Of a DNA stretch of 64,000 bases, positions 16,671 through 24,798 are shown piece by piece. The first letter of the stretch is position 1. Every line of letters begins with the position of its first letter. The translations under genes were made by a program, and so were the position numbers. Below the pieces are notes generated by a model, which was not told where the DNA came from, did no database searches, and worked only from the letters and a program-made list of their open reading frames with translations. Source of the stretch: Rhodococcus sp. IEGM 1379 (GTDB lineage Bacteria; Actinomycetota; Actinomycetes; Mycobacteriales; Mycobacteriaceae); NCBI RefSeq assembly GCF_030056815.1, contig NZ_JASHKR010000002.1, forward strand, positions 124,001 through 188,000, written 5' to 3'.

Positions 16671-17156
16671 TCAGAGTTGCGTGACGATCTTGTCCAGGCG
16701 CTCGTAACCTTCACGGACACCGAGTTCCATGTTGCTCGCAATCATGCCGTCACGCGCTTCGAGGCTCGGATACACGGAGTGTCCGGAGAGGCGAGTACGG
16801 CCGTTGCCGAGGTCTTCGAACGTCATGGATTCGATGCTGACGACATCGGGGAAGCCTTCGTATTCGAAAGTTTGGATGACAAATTCATTGTCTCGAACCA
16901 CGTGAAACACTCCGTTGAACCGGTACTCCTCACCCTCAGGATTGTGGTGGATGTACTTGTATCGGCCGCCACTCGCGAAGGTGTACTCCTCGACTTCCAT
17001 CTCGTATCCGTTGGGCCCGAGCCACTGCTTGACCAGGTTGGGATCCGAATGGGCCAGGAACACCGCACTGACAGGTGCGTCGAACTCGCGGGTGATGTCG
17101 ATAAACGGCAATCCCTCGGGAGCCGTGATGACGACGGGGTTGGTGGTGGTACCCAT
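16671..17156 (-). CDS. SRPBCC/AHSA1 domain protein
   Basis: The 161-aa protein has the Bet v1-like fold of the AHSA1 (Aha1) family: FDAPVSAVFLAHSDPNLVKQW near the N terminus, a run of beta strands with ASGGRYKYIHHNPEGEEYRFNG, and the closing amphipathic helix RDGMIASNMELGVREGYERLD. The family often sits after an ArsR regulator, as here, and its members bind small hydrophobic ligands; few are biochemically defined. AAGGAG precedes the ATG at 17156, which lies only 2 bases after the ArsR stop. Confidence 0.88.
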   Translation of the reverse strand: MGTTTNPVVITAPEGLPFIDITREFDAPVSAVFLAHSDPNLVKQWLGPNGYEMEVEEYTFASGGRYKYIHHNPEGEEYRFNGVFHVVRDNEFVIQTFEYEGFPDVVSIESMTFEDLGNGRTRLSGHSVYPSLEARDGMIASNMELGVREGYERLDKIVTQL

Positions 17157-17158
17157 GG

Positions 17159-17503
17159 CTAACTCTCCTTCTGCGTGGTGATGAGTAGGTGATCGAGCTT
17201 GCGAAACTGTTGTTCGTGGACCAGTCGACAGCGATCTATCCAGGCCGTCAGAGCCTCGAGTGCGGCGGCGTTGAGATGTACCGGACGTCGTTGGGCGTCG
17301 CGACTGCGAGTCACCAGCCCGGCGGCTTCGAGTACCTGAATGTGTTTGGAAACAGCTTGTTTGGTGATCTGAAACGGCTCGGCCAATTCGTTGACCGTCA
17401 GGGGGCCCGTGCTCAGGCGGGCGATGATCCGCCGTCGTATCGGGTCTGCGAGTGCCATGAATGCTCTGTCGAGGCGTTCGTCCGCCGCCGGATCCAAGAT
17501 CAC
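17159..17503 (-). CDS. ArsR-family winged-helix regulator
   Basis: The 114-aa protein has the ArsR winged helix: FMALADPIRRRIIARLSTGPLTVNELAEPF then the recognition helix ITKQAVSKHIQVLEAAGLVTR. There is no cysteine metal site, matching the non-metal SdpR-like subgroup that pairs with AHSA1 proteins. GTG at 17503 follows AAAGGAG by about 11 bases. The short palindrome AATCTATTGATT at 17529-17540 in the divergent gap to alkB is a candidate operator. Confidence 0.88.
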   Translation of the reverse strand: MILDPAADERLDRAFMALADPIRRRIIARLSTGPLTVNELAEPFQITKQAVSKHIQVLEAAGLVTRSRDAQRRPVHLNAAALEALTAWIDRCRLVHEQQFRKLDHLLITTQKES

Positions 17504-17592
17504 TTGTCAACCATCTCCTTTATCAACCAATCTATTGATTACGATATGAGTCGAGGTCGGGGGACGTCAAGAGCTTGGGTAGCGTGGAAATC

Positions 17593-18243
17593 ATGAATGC
17601 GCTGATTCCACGTCCTCGAATGGAGGTGGCACCCGGGGCCGTCCACGTCCCAGATTGGCTCAGTTCAGATCTGCAGCGCACGCTGGTGAGCGAATGTCGG
17701 CGGTGGGCGAGTGCGCCCGTTCCGATGCGCTCGGCGGTTGTGCCTGGTGGACACAAGATGTCGGTGCAAACCGTCTGCCTCGGCTGGCACTGGCAACCGT
17801 ACAAATACACGCGCACGGCCGACGACGTGAATGGCGCTCCGGTTGCGCTCCTGCCTGATTGGCTGATCGAGTTGGGGCGAGATGCTGTGGTCGAGGCGTA
17901 TGGAGATTCGGGAAAGCTGTACACGCCGGATACTGCGCTGATCAACTTTTACGACGAGAACGCCCGCATGGGAATGCATCAGGACAAAGACGAGCGCACT
18001 GACGAACCCGTCGTATCCCTGAGCATCGGGCAGAGTTGCATCTTTCGATTCGGGAACACTTCGAACCGAAACAAGCCGTACATGGATCTGGAAATGCAGT
18101 CCGGTGATCTCTTCGTATTCGGCGGGCCGTCACGGTTTGCATATCACGGTGTGCCGAAAGTGATTGCAGGAAGCGTAGATCCGGAGAGTGGATTGTCGTC
18201 GGGCCGGCTGAACATCACTTTGCGTTGCACGGGGATGTCGTGA
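17593..18243 (+). CDS. alkB: AlkB-type alpha-ketoglutarate-dependent dioxygenase
   Basis: The 216-aa protein carries the Fe(II)/2-oxoglutarate dioxygenase core of AlkB: NFYDENARMGMHQDKDE with the HxD pair, AYHGV with the distal His, and RLNITLR with the arginines that bind 2-oxoglutarate. AlkB removes methyl groups from N1-methyladenine and N3-methylcytosine in DNA and RNA. The ATG at 17593 is preferred to the upstream TTG since it gives the normal AlkB N terminus (LIPRPRMEVAPGAVHVPDWL). It is divergent from the arsR gene and converges on the decayed locus. Confidence 0.92.
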   Translation: MNALIPRPRMEVAPGAVHVPDWLSSDLQRTLVSECRRWASAPVPMRSAVVPGGHKMSVQTVCLGWHWQPYKYTRTADDVNGAPVALLPDWLIELGRDAVVEAYGDSGKLYTPDTALINFYDENARMGMHQDKDERTDEPVVSLSIGQSCIFRFGNTSNRNKPYMDLEMQSGDLFVFGGPSRFAYHGVPKVIAGSVDPESGLSSGRLNITLRCTGMS

Positions 18244-18248
18244 AATCG

Positions 18249-18560
18249 CTACGCTGTACCAGTACGTTCGATGCGACTGTTGTGGACGACTGTCGGGACG
18301 ATAGATACGAGAAGTAAGAAAGTCGCGAGTGCAAGAAACAGTGGAGTTCCCAATGCTGCGACCTGACCGGAAAACTCATATCCGGCGATGTACTCGTGGT
18401 CGGAATCCGGGCGATCGAACTCGGCGAGCATCTGCGGGTCGGCGTTGTTGAGCGCGACAGCGTTGGTTCGAACGAGTATCTGGCCGGGCCCGGGTTCGGG
18501 CACCGGTACTTCGCGGGCTACCCAATCCGGGCCGTGTCCGCCGAACAGGGCGGTCATCAT
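18249..18560 (-). pseudogene. Truncated MDR oxidoreductase fused to an unrelated membrane tail
   Basis: The 103-aa frame begins as a medium-chain zinc-type alcohol dehydrogenase/quinone reductase: VPVPEPGPGQILVRTNAVALNNADP, then GYEFSGQVAALG. At the point where the catalytic domain should continue, the sequence switches to TPLFLALATFLLLVSIV, a single membrane helix ending in NSRIERTGTA. MDR enzymes are about 310-340 aa. This looks like a deletion that joined the 5' end of the reductase to the 3' end of a membrane-protein gene. No nucleotide-binding domain remains, so the original enzyme is lost. Confidence 0.75.
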
Positions 18561-18615
18561 GTCAGTCACGGGGTTGCATTCCTCGGTGTTTCTGTATGCG
18601 TTGTCGGGTCTGGAT

Positions 18616-18897
18616 TCAGTGAAGGTTGGTGCGAGGAGCGTTGTATTCGTCGTCGGTGACCTTCTCACCCCACGTGGTTTCGGTGCTGCCATCGCCGGGG
18701 CCTTCCCAGAGCACGAGGTGGGTCATGAAGCGGTCGGGGGCCGCGCCATGCCAGTGTTCTTCTCCGGCAGGGGTTGCCAACTGTTGGTCAATGAGGACTG
18801 TTTTGTGTTGTTTGATGCAGTTCTGTCCGGTGACGGTGAACCGCCGGCCAGAAAAGCTGACCGGGAACAGCAATCGGTGAGTGACCGAACGTGCCAC
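18616..18897 (-). pseudogene. C-terminal remnant of a small cupin
   Basis: The 93-aa frame ends with a recognisable cupin segment: ATPAGEEHWHGAAPDRFMTHL and WGEKVTDDEYN, typical of the second motif of small cupins of the hydroxynitrile-lyase/carboxymuconolactone type. The first cupin motif (HxH...E) is missing, and the first 40 residues have no cupin character. It lies 55 bases upstream of the truncated MDR frame on the same strand, as if a cupin-MDR operon had been eroded. Confidence 0.6.
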
Positions 18898-18976
18898 ATC
18901 GGCAGATACGATCCGAGTCCGTCGCAGAAATTCTCTGCGATCCGATGCGAAGCCTAGACGTGTGTGCCTGCTATGG

Positions 18977-19010
18977 GATCAGTGTAGAAGTGAGATCAGT
19001 GTAGAAGTGA
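18977..19010. repeat. 17-bp tandem direct repeat
   Basis: GATCAGTGTAGAAGTGA occurs twice head to tail (18977-18993 and 18994-19010) and is followed by a partial third copy, GATCAG, which contains the stop codon of the LLM gene on the minus strand. This looks like a slipped-strand duplication at the gene's 3' end. Confidence 0.8.
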
Positions 19011-19012
19011 GA

Positions 19013-19861
19013 TCAGCGAAAAAGTTCGGCTGCCAAAGCTTCGTACGTTGCCGCTGGGTCCCCATCGGCGGGAAGAGCTTGGATCGCAACATGATCGGCA
19101 CCCGCGGCAATATGTTCGCGGAGTCGATCAGCGATTGACCGCGCAGTTCCATGCGCCACCAAGGCGTCGATAACCCGGTCGTTGCCGTCGTTGGCGACTT
19201 CCTCAGGTGCAAAACCGAGACGCTCGAGATTCTTCGTGTAGTTGCGGAGATGGAGGTAGGGGTTGGCTACAGCCGGACGGCCGATTGCCCGTGCCTTCTC
19301 CGGATCGGTCTCGAGAACAATTTTATGTTCCGGCGCAAGGATTTTCGACGGTCCGAGAATCTCGCGAGCTTCGGCGGTGTGCTCGGGCGTCGTCAGATAC
19401 GGGTGCGCGCCGGCCGCACGATCAGCCGAGAGCTTCAGTACCTTGGGCCCCAGTGCGGCAAGAACGCGACGGGACTCGGGAACTTGCGCCGCGTCCAACT
19501 CGTCGAGGTACTGAACCAGCGCGGCGTACGGCTTTGTGTAGTCGCCAGTTGCCTCCGGATGTCCGACGCCGACGCCGAGGAGAAACCGGCCCGGATGCTT
19601 GGCTTCGAGTCGGTGATACGACTCGGCCACCTCTGGCGCCGGTGACGACCAGATGTTGACGATTCCCGTCGCCACGGTGATGTGTTCGGTCGCGTCGAGC
19701 AGCTTTTCTGCCACTCGAAGATCTGCGTGCGGTGAGCCGCCGATCCAGATGGTGCCGTACCCGAGTTTCTCGATTGCCGCTCCCAGGTCGGGTTTCAATC
19801 CGGCTGCTCCCCGCCAGATTCCGTACGTGCCCAGGTCAGGTGTCTGCTTCGTGTCAGCCAT
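19013..19861 (-). CDS. LLM-class F420-dependent oxidoreductase
   Basis: The 282-aa protein is a luciferase-like TIM-barrel enzyme of the actinobacterial F420 group: LGYGTIWIGGSPHADLRVAEKLL, ATGIVNIWSSPAPEVAESYHRLEAKHPGRF and GVGVGHPEA are characteristic. It would transfer hydride between F420H2 and an organic substrate in the cytoplasm; the substrate is unknown. The length and the C-terminal LPADGDP segment fit the probable F420-dependent oxidoreductase subgroup of Rhodococcus and Mycobacterium. It reads toward the decayed cupin/MDR locus. Confidence 0.88.
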   Translation of the reverse strand: MADTKQTPDLGTYGIWRGAAGLKPDLGAAIEKLGYGTIWIGGSPHADLRVAEKLLDATEHITVATGIVNIWSSPAPEVAESYHRLEAKHPGRFLLGVGVGHPEATGDYTKPYAALVQYLDELDAAQVPESRRVLAALGPKVLKLSADRAAGAHPYLTTPEHTAEAREILGPSKILAPEHKIVLETDPEKARAIGRPAVANPYLHLRNYTKNLERLGFAPEEVANDGNDRVIDALVAHGTARSIADRLREHIAAGADHVAIQALPADGDPAATYEALAAELFR

Positions 19862-19890
19862 GATGGGTGCAACCTGTGTATGACCTGGAT

Positions 19891-20214
19891 CTATTCAGCA
19901 CCGGGCTTGCGGTACTCGGTAGGGCGATTGACTGCTTCATCGATTTCCTCCGGTGTGAGCAAGGTGATGGATTCGGATCGAGCGGCGCCTTCGGCGGCTG
20001 TTCGTATGCTCAACGCCGCTGCGGCAATGTTGTCGGGGAGAGTGCCTATCACGAACATGTCGTGACTGCCGAGCGCAAAATGGCAGGATTCGACTGTGCC
20101 GCCGATACTTTCGACCATTCGGGTGACCGCGTCGCGGCGTGCACTACCGCCCTCTTTCTGGAGACCCGCGGCACCGATCGTCGAGTAGGTCACTTGCCAG
20201 AGGTATTTCGGCAT
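19891..20214 (-). CDS. GYD-domain protein
   Basis: The 107-aa protein matches the small GYD-domain family: an N-terminal PKYLWQVTYSTIGAAGLQKEGG, a central GGTVESCHFALGSHDMFVIGTLPD and a C-terminal LLTPEEIDEAV. The dimeric ferredoxin-like fold has no assigned catalytic role. The ATG at 20214 has AAGGAG 6 bases upstream and removes an unlikely N-terminal extension. It ends 30 bases before the LLM gene and is probably in one operon with it. Confidence 0.85.
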   Translation of the reverse strand: MPKYLWQVTYSTIGAAGLQKEGGSARRDAVTRMVESIGGTVESCHFALGSHDMFVIGTLPDNIAAAALSIRTAAEGAARSESITLLTPEEIDEAVNRPTEYRKPGAE

Positions 20215-20286
20215 TTCCGCTCCTTGGTCGGCAGGGTATTCACCTCCGAGGGGTATACCCACAATGGGGTGGGGGACAATCAACAC

Positions 20287-20478
20287 ATGGTTGGTACTCC
20301 CGTGATTGTGACGATCGTGTCTGTCTGTGTTGGTTTTGTGATTTTCATGCTCGCTGCGAGTGGTGCCCGCGGAAAGTGGGATCGTCGACTCGTAATCGGG
20401 CTTTTTGTCGCGGCAGTGGTGTGTCTGACCGTCGTGCCGGTCTCCGTTGCACTCAGTGCCGGGGTATCGGGCGTCTAG
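20287..20478 (+). CDS. Small two-helix membrane protein
   Basis: The 63-aa product has two hydrophobic segments, residues about 3-24 (VIVTIVSVCVGFVIFMLAA) and 35-60, joined by a basic loop GARGKWDRR that should face the cytoplasm. I recognise no family. The ATG at 20287 has only a weak G-rich sequence before it. It is divergent from the GYD-domain gene and 68 bases before the next gene. Its coding status rests on its amphipathic composition and position. Confidence 0.55.
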   Translation: MVGTPVIVTIVSVCVGFVIFMLAASGARGKWDRRLVIGLFVAAVVCLTVVPVSVALSAGVSGV

Positions 20479-20546
20479 CCTGAGGCAGTGGCAGATATCC
20501 GGTAGGTAGAAGGCTTCGCGCGAGCACGAAAGAAGGAGATCCGAAC

Positions 20547-21041
20547 GTGAACCCCGAGCAGAGCTGGCCGACAGAGTGGCCGAAGGTTGCCCGCAATATC
20601 GCCGACGCGACAGCTGATGCGTTGGCCGCAGTGCGCGCAGCCAGCGGTGGTGCGCTCACGGAGGCCGTCGACGAATTGAAGAATCTGTCATTTGAGCAGG
20701 TCAGTTCAGTACATGCGGCCATCGTGCGTGAACTACTCGAAGACACGCATCCAGACGGGCTCTCGAGCGAAGACGTGCAGGATGCTTTGACTGCGTGCGC
20801 GAAAGCCACCATCACGTGGCTGCCCGATTTGGACGTGCAAGCCTTGGCTGCGGTCTATACCGGGGCGCTCGGCATCTCCGATCTGGAAGATGATTCTTTC
20901 CGGATCGGCCACGGCGCGTATCTGCGTTCAGCAGTACTGGTGATGGGCAGTTTGTCTGCCGGCACCAAGAAACCGCAGGCAACGTACATCGCCACGGCGA
21001 TCAGTGAGATCGCCCGAGCGCAGACAATCGAGATGCCCTGA
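20547..21041 (+). CDS. Conserved hypothetical protein
   Basis: The 164-aa protein is acidic and largely helical, with no signal peptide or membrane segment. AGAAGGAGA gives a strong ribosome site before the GTG at 20547. The sequence contains LSFEQVSSVHAAIVRELLEDTHPDGLSSEDVQDAL, which looks like a helical bundle, and no catalytic motif I can name. It lies ahead of the PPOX gene with a 44-base gap and may be cotranscribed with it. Confidence 0.75.
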   Translation: MNPEQSWPTEWPKVARNIADATADALAAVRAASGGALTEAVDELKNLSFEQVSSVHAAIVRELLEDTHPDGLSSEDVQDALTACAKATITWLPDLDVQALAAVYTGALGISDLEDDSFRIGHGAYLRSAVLVMGSLSAGTKKPQATYIATAISEIARAQTIEMP

Positions 21042-21085
21042 GCGCACACCTGTATCGGTGTCGAATTCAGACCTAGTCTGGAGCT

Positions 21086-21541
21086 ATGTCGAAAATTGCC
21101 AGTGCAGATCGGGTTTCGCTTTCTGAACTTCTCGCGTTCATTCGGCCGCGACACCGCGCCACGTTGGTGACGATCAAGAAGTCGGGTGAACTTCAGATAT
21201 CGCCGGTTACGTGTGGCGTCGACGGCGAAGGCCGCATCGTCATCTCCACCTACCCGGAGCGGGCCAAAGCGGTGAATGTGCGTCGTACGCCCGCTGTTTC
21301 GCTGTGTATCCACTCTGATGAATGGAATGGGCCGTACGTGCAGGTGAACGGGACGGCCGAGATGATCGACCTACCGGAATCGGTGGAACCTTTGGTCGAC
21401 TACTACCGTTCGATCGCCGGTGATCACCCCGACTGGGACGAGTACCGCGAGGCGATGCGCAAGCAGGGCAAGAGCCTGATCCGCGTCACCGTCGATTCAT
21501 GGGGTCCGATTGCGACGGGTGGATTTCCGCCGGGACGTTGA
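21086..21541 (+). CDS. PPOX-class F420-dependent oxidoreductase
   Basis: The 151-aa protein has the split-beta-barrel fold of pyridoxamine-oxidase-like F420 enzymes: RHRATLVTIKKSGELQISPVT, then VISTYPERAKAVNVRRTPAVSLCI, and a terminal RVTVDSWGP. These small dimeric enzymes bind F420 and reduce or oxidise various small molecules; the length fits. Together with the LLM enzyme at 19013 it points to an F420-producing host. The start is the only good ATG. Confidence 0.88.
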   Translation: MSKIASADRVSLSELLAFIRPRHRATLVTIKKSGELQISPVTCGVDGEGRIVISTYPERAKAVNVRRTPAVSLCIHSDEWNGPYVQVNGTAEMIDLPESVEPLVDYYRSIAGDHPDWDEYREAMRKQGKSLIRVTVDSWGPIATGGFPPGR

Positions 21542-21546
21542 CGTGG

Positions 21547-21584
21547 TGTCAGTCTCAAAGTCCGATGTCAGTCTCAGAGTCCGG
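21547..21584. repeat. 19-bp imperfect tandem repeat
   Basis: TGTCAGTCTCAAAGTCCGA (21547-21565) is followed directly by TGTCAGTCTCAGAGTCCGG (21566-21584), two mismatches in 19. The second copy contains the stop codon and the last codons of the MarR gene on the minus strand, so the 3' end of that gene has been duplicated, as at 18977. Confidence 0.75.
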
Positions 21585-22083
21585 CGTCGATGTTGACGGA
21601 GATCCGTTTCAGCAGTGCCGTGAGTTGTGCTTGTTCGTCGGCGTCGAGTCCGGACAGCATGTGGCGGTCGCGCTCGACTCGGCGAGGGAATTCCGCTTCG
21701 ACCAAAGCCCGGCCTGCTTCCGTCAGCGTCAGCAGTACTACACGCCCGTCGCGCTCGAAACGCTGACGCTCCACGAGTCCCAACTTGGCCAGTCGATCGG
21801 CATGTTTGGTGGTGGCCGCGCCACTGAACATGGTGACGGCGGTGACCTCGCTGGCACGCAATGGGCGATCGCTGCGTGCGAGTGCGCTCATGACGTCGAA
21901 CTCTGCGCGGGAGACTCCGCTGGCAGCCAGTGCCCGGTCCAACTGGTGGAGCGACTGTGAACTGATGCGAGCGATCCGGCCCATCACCTCGACGGGAGAG
22001 GTGTCGATTTCGGGGTAAGCGCGCTTCCATTCGCGACGGACTTTGTCGATGAAGTCGTCTTCGGAACTGTTCGCCTGGTCCAT
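21574..22083 (-). CDS. MarR-family regulator
   Basis: The 169-aa protein is a MarR winged-helix dimer: SGVSRAEFDVMSALARS, LRASEVTAVTMFSGAATTKHADRLAKLGLVERQ (recognition helix around SGAATTKHADRL) and the wing FERDGRVVLLTLTEAG. The N-terminal extension DDFIDKVRREWKRAYPEIDTSP is seen in a subgroup common in actinobacteria. It is divergent from a FUSC transporter gene, and a 17-bp palindrome lies between them. MarR proteins next to exporters usually repress them until a toxic ligand binds. Confidence 0.92.
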   Translation of the reverse strand: MDQANSSEDDFIDKVRREWKRAYPEIDTSPVEVMGRIARISSQSLHQLDRALAASGVSRAEFDVMSALARSDRPLRASEVTAVTMFSGAATTKHADRLAKLGLVERQRFERDGRVVLLTLTEAGRALVEAEFPRRVERDRHMLSGLDADEQAQLTALLKRISVNIDAGL

Positions 22084-22117
22084 GGATTCATCTTAGCGAG
22101 CAGGTTCACACTATTTT

Positions 22118-22134
22118 ACAAGTAATTTACTAGT
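22118..22134. promoter_or_regulatory. Candidate MarR operator
   Basis: ACAAGTAA-T-TTACTAGT is a 17-base palindrome with one mismatch between half-sites. It is centred between the marR start at 22083 and the FUSC start at 22157, in an AT-rich stretch where both promoters must lie. Confidence 0.65.
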
Positions 22135-22156
22135 GAAATAACTGTATGCTGAGTCA

Positions 22157-23584
22157 ATGCCGTCTCCCGAAACTGCCACCAGTCGCTTCGAACATTCGAG
22201 TGATGCGTTGGCTCACTCGGTATCCGGATCGACCTGGCGGGCAGCATTTCGGATCGGGCCGGCTGATGCGACTATCGCGCCGGCTATTCGGGTAGGGCTT
22301 GCCGCGGCCGTCGTCCTGATTGTGGGTGGACTGCTCGGATATCAGGCATTGGCGGGTTTTGCCGCACTCGGTGCGGTGTGTGCAGCGTTCGGCAGGTATG
22401 AGCCGTATCCGAGATTGGCCGGCAAGCTCGCGATGGTCGGAGCAGCGCTGGTCGCGTCCGTTGCTTTTGGCGGTGCGATGGGACTTGTCGGGGTTCCGGT
22501 GTGGATGCAAATTGGCGCGTTGTCACTGCTGGCAGGTGTCGCGTATTGCTTAATGTCGGGCTTCCGGATCACGGGGCCGGGGCCAGTGATTCTTGTATTT
22601 GCTGCGACGGGGGCAGCGGGATTCACCGCCACCGCCACCGCCACCGCCACCGCCTCGGATCTGATCCGGTTGATCCTCGCGGGCGCTCTGGGCGTGCTGG
22701 TGGGGTGGGTGGCCGCGATGCTTCCCGCGCTCGTATTGCCGATGGGCCCGGCGCGACTGGCGGTTGCCCGTGCGGTAGCCGCAGTGGGGCGGTTGGAGCA
22801 GACCGGCGAGCCTGGTGTTGCGCCCACGCAGGCATCAATTGCTCATGCGCGCTTGGTTATTGCGTCGAGCGGCCGGATCAAGTCGACAGTGGGTCACGGC
22901 CGTGAATTGGTAGCGGTGCTCGACGCGGCAGATGCTGCGGTGAATGCTTGGCGCGAGCACGGTGACCCGGCGCTGATTCGCGACATAGCTCTGCATGAGC
23001 AGGAACTTCGTAAACTCAAGCGCTCCAGCATGATCGAACACACCCTCGAACCTGCATCGGAAATGCCGGTGCCGGACGGCTACTTCGTAGCCGGGCTGTC
23101 GCGGATGTATTCGCGTGAGGTTCGAACGAATGCTGCTCGTATCGTTCTGGCGTCGGCAGTTGCGGGATGGCTAGCGGTAGGCGCAGGTCTCGAGCATCCG
23201 ATGTGGGCGTCGATGGGTGCGGTTGCGGCGATGCAGGGGCTCAACTACAAGCAGACAGTTCAGCGCGGAATTCAGCGTCTGGCCGGGAATGTCGTCGGGG
23301 CAGTGATCGCGGTCGGATTGATCGCGATGACACTTGGTTACTGGCAAGCTGTCGTCGCAGTGGTGATTCTGCAGTGCGCTGCTGAGCTGTTGGTAATCAG
23401 AAATTATGCGTTGACCTCATTGGCGGTGACACCCATGGCGTTGGTGCTCATCGGACTTAGTGGGCCCATTACAACAGGCTCTGCGGTGGCTCGCGTCGCA
23501 GACACACTCATCGGTGTGGTGGTCGGCGTCGTCGTTGGGGCGGTGACAATCAGCCGCACAGACCGGCATCACGTTTTACGATGA
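22157..23584 (+). CDS. FUSC-family aromatic acid/efflux protein
   Basis: The 475-aa membrane protein has two similar halves, each with several hydrophobic segments: the first at residues about 40-190 and the second about 325-470, separated by a soluble helical region. The GLEHPMWASMGAVAAMQG segment of the second half is characteristic of the FUSC (fusaric acid resistance) group, which includes AaeB-type aromatic acid exporters. The role is probably export of a toxic organic acid under MarR control. A hexanucleotide repeat encodes an alternating Thr-Ala run at residues about 157-166. Confidence 0.85.
   Translation: MPSPETATSRFEHSSDALAHSVSGSTWRAAFRIGPADATIAPAIRVGLAAAVVLIVGGLLGYQALAGFAALGAVCAAFGRYEPYPRLAGKLAMVGAALVASVAFGGAMGLVGVPVWMQIGALSLLAGVAYCLMSGFRITGPGPVILVFAATGAAGFTATATATATASDLIRLILAGALGVLVGWVAAMLPALVLPMGPARLAVARAVAAVGRLEQTGEPGVAPTQASIAHARLVIASSGRIKSTVGHGRELVAVLDAADAAVNAWREHGDPALIRDIALHEQELRKLKRSSMIEHTLEPASEMPVPDGYFVAGLSRMYSREVRTNAARIVLASAVAGWLAVGAGLEHPMWASMGAVAAMQGLNYKQTVQRGIQRLAGNVVGAVIAVGLIAMTLGYWQAVVAVVILQCAAELLVIRNYALTSLAVTPMALVLIGLSGPITTGSAVARVADTLIGVVVGVVVGAVTISRTDRHHVLR
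22625..22654. repeat. Hexanucleotide microsatellite (ACCGCC)5
   Basis: Five perfect copies of ACCGCC within the FUSC gene encode Thr-Ala dipeptides. Expansion or contraction would change the protein length by two residues per unit without shifting the frame. Confidence 0.85.
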
Positions 23585-23634
23585 GTCCTGGTGATGCGTA
23601 AGTAGCGCGTCGAAGGAATCGGGGTTGTCTTCAC

Positions 23635-24798
23635 GTGAAGTTCCACTCGAGGTCGCTAGTTCGTATATCCGTCACGGCGTTGTGCGCTGCCACGATTGGT
23701 TCCGCCGTCGCCGCGCCCATTGCATTCGCGCAAGCTCCCATTGCTTCACAGGGCGCCGGAACTGTGGTCTCGAGTGAGCCACTGCCCAAGGACCTCTGGA
23801 TTCCCGGGACCGCCGACGCGAAGCGATTCACGTACTGGACCATCGGCTCGAACGGTCAACCCGCGCTCAGTAGCGGCGCCTACTACGTTCCCGCCGGCCC
23901 CGCTCCGGAAGGCGGCTGGCCTGTCATCGCGTGGGCACACGGAACCACAGGCCTCGACGACTCGTGTGCGCCTTCGCTTGTCGGCCCCGGCCTGCCCGAT
24001 CGCGACTACCCGTACCTCGGTCGTTGGCTCAATGAAGGCTACGCAATTGTCGCGACAGACTATGTGGGGTTGGGAACTCCTGGCCTCATGCCGTACCTGG
24101 ACGGAAAAGTAGAGGCGCACAGCGTCGTTGATTCCGTGAAGGCCGCTCGTGCCATCGATTCGACTATCTCGAATCGTTGGGCGGTAGTCGGACAGTCGCA
24201 AGGCGGTGGAGCAGCCATCACGACAGCGCGCTACGCCACCGAATACGGCGGCGATTCGCTCGACTACCGGGGCGGCGTCGGGACGGGTGTGCCCGCCAAC
24301 ATCGAACTGGCTTTCCAGCCGGCCGGACCGGGATTTCCTCCCATTGCAATCGGCGGTGGCCTGACGTCGTATGCGCTCTACATTTTGGCCGGTTTCCGGG
24401 AGGCGCATCCCGAAATTGACCTGAACTCGTACCTCACTCCGTTGGGCCGGGAAAACGTGGACTTGGCCGAAAAGCTGTGTGCCGGAGACCTGGAAGACGC
24501 GTCGAAGACGTTGGTGCTCGGAGACCTCTTGTCGAGGCCACTGAATCAGATCCCGAATTTCTACGGGCTGCTCAACGATTACATGGGTGTTCCGACGAGC
24601 GGTTACGACCGTCCGATCTTCATCGGTCAAGGGCTGCTCGACGTGGATGTACCTGCACCGTCAGCACTTTCGCTGGTCGCGGCATTGGTCGCCAATCGTG
24701 AGCCCGTGACATTCAAGACCTACAACACCGATCACAGCGGTGCGTTTGTCGAGTCGCAGGCCGACACGATTCCGTTTGTGGCGAATCTGTTCCGCTAG
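23635..24798 (+). CDS. Secreted lipase (LIP family)
   Basis: The 387-aa protein has a Sec signal peptide (basic start, hydrophobic core, cleavage around PIAFAQA) and an alpha/beta hydrolase core of the secretory-lipase family. The nucleophile elbow is GQSQGGG, with WAHGTTG as oxyanion loop and a C-terminal DHSGAF that supplies the histidine. Substrates are probably triglycerides or other esters outside the cell. GTG at 23635 is used since it directly precedes the signal peptide. The stop overlaps the start of the next gene (TAGTG), so the two are translationally coupled. Confidence 0.88.
   Translation: MKFHSRSLVRISVTALCAATIGSAVAAPIAFAQAPIASQGAGTVVSSEPLPKDLWIPGTADAKRFTYWTIGSNGQPALSSGAYYVPAGPAPEGGWPVIAWAHGTTGLDDSCAPSLVGPGLPDRDYPYLGRWLNEGYAIVATDYVGLGTPGLMPYLDGKVEAHSVVDSVKAARAIDSTISNRWAVVGQSQGGGAAITTARYATEYGGDSLDYRGGVGTGVPANIELAFQPAGPGFPPIAIGGGLTSYALYILAGFREAHPEIDLNSYLTPLGRENVDLAEKLCAGDLEDASKTLVLGDLLSRPLNQIPNFYGLLNDYMGVPTSGYDRPIFIGQGLLDVDVPAPSALSLVAALVANREPVTFKTYNTDHSGAFVESQADTIPFVANLFR

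Noticed and set aside
22342-22827. Long Pro/Ala/Thr-rich frame on the minus strand opposite the FUSC gene
   Set aside because: Its composition reflects the hexanucleotide repeat and GC-rich codon positions; the plus-strand frame has clear membrane segments and family motifs.
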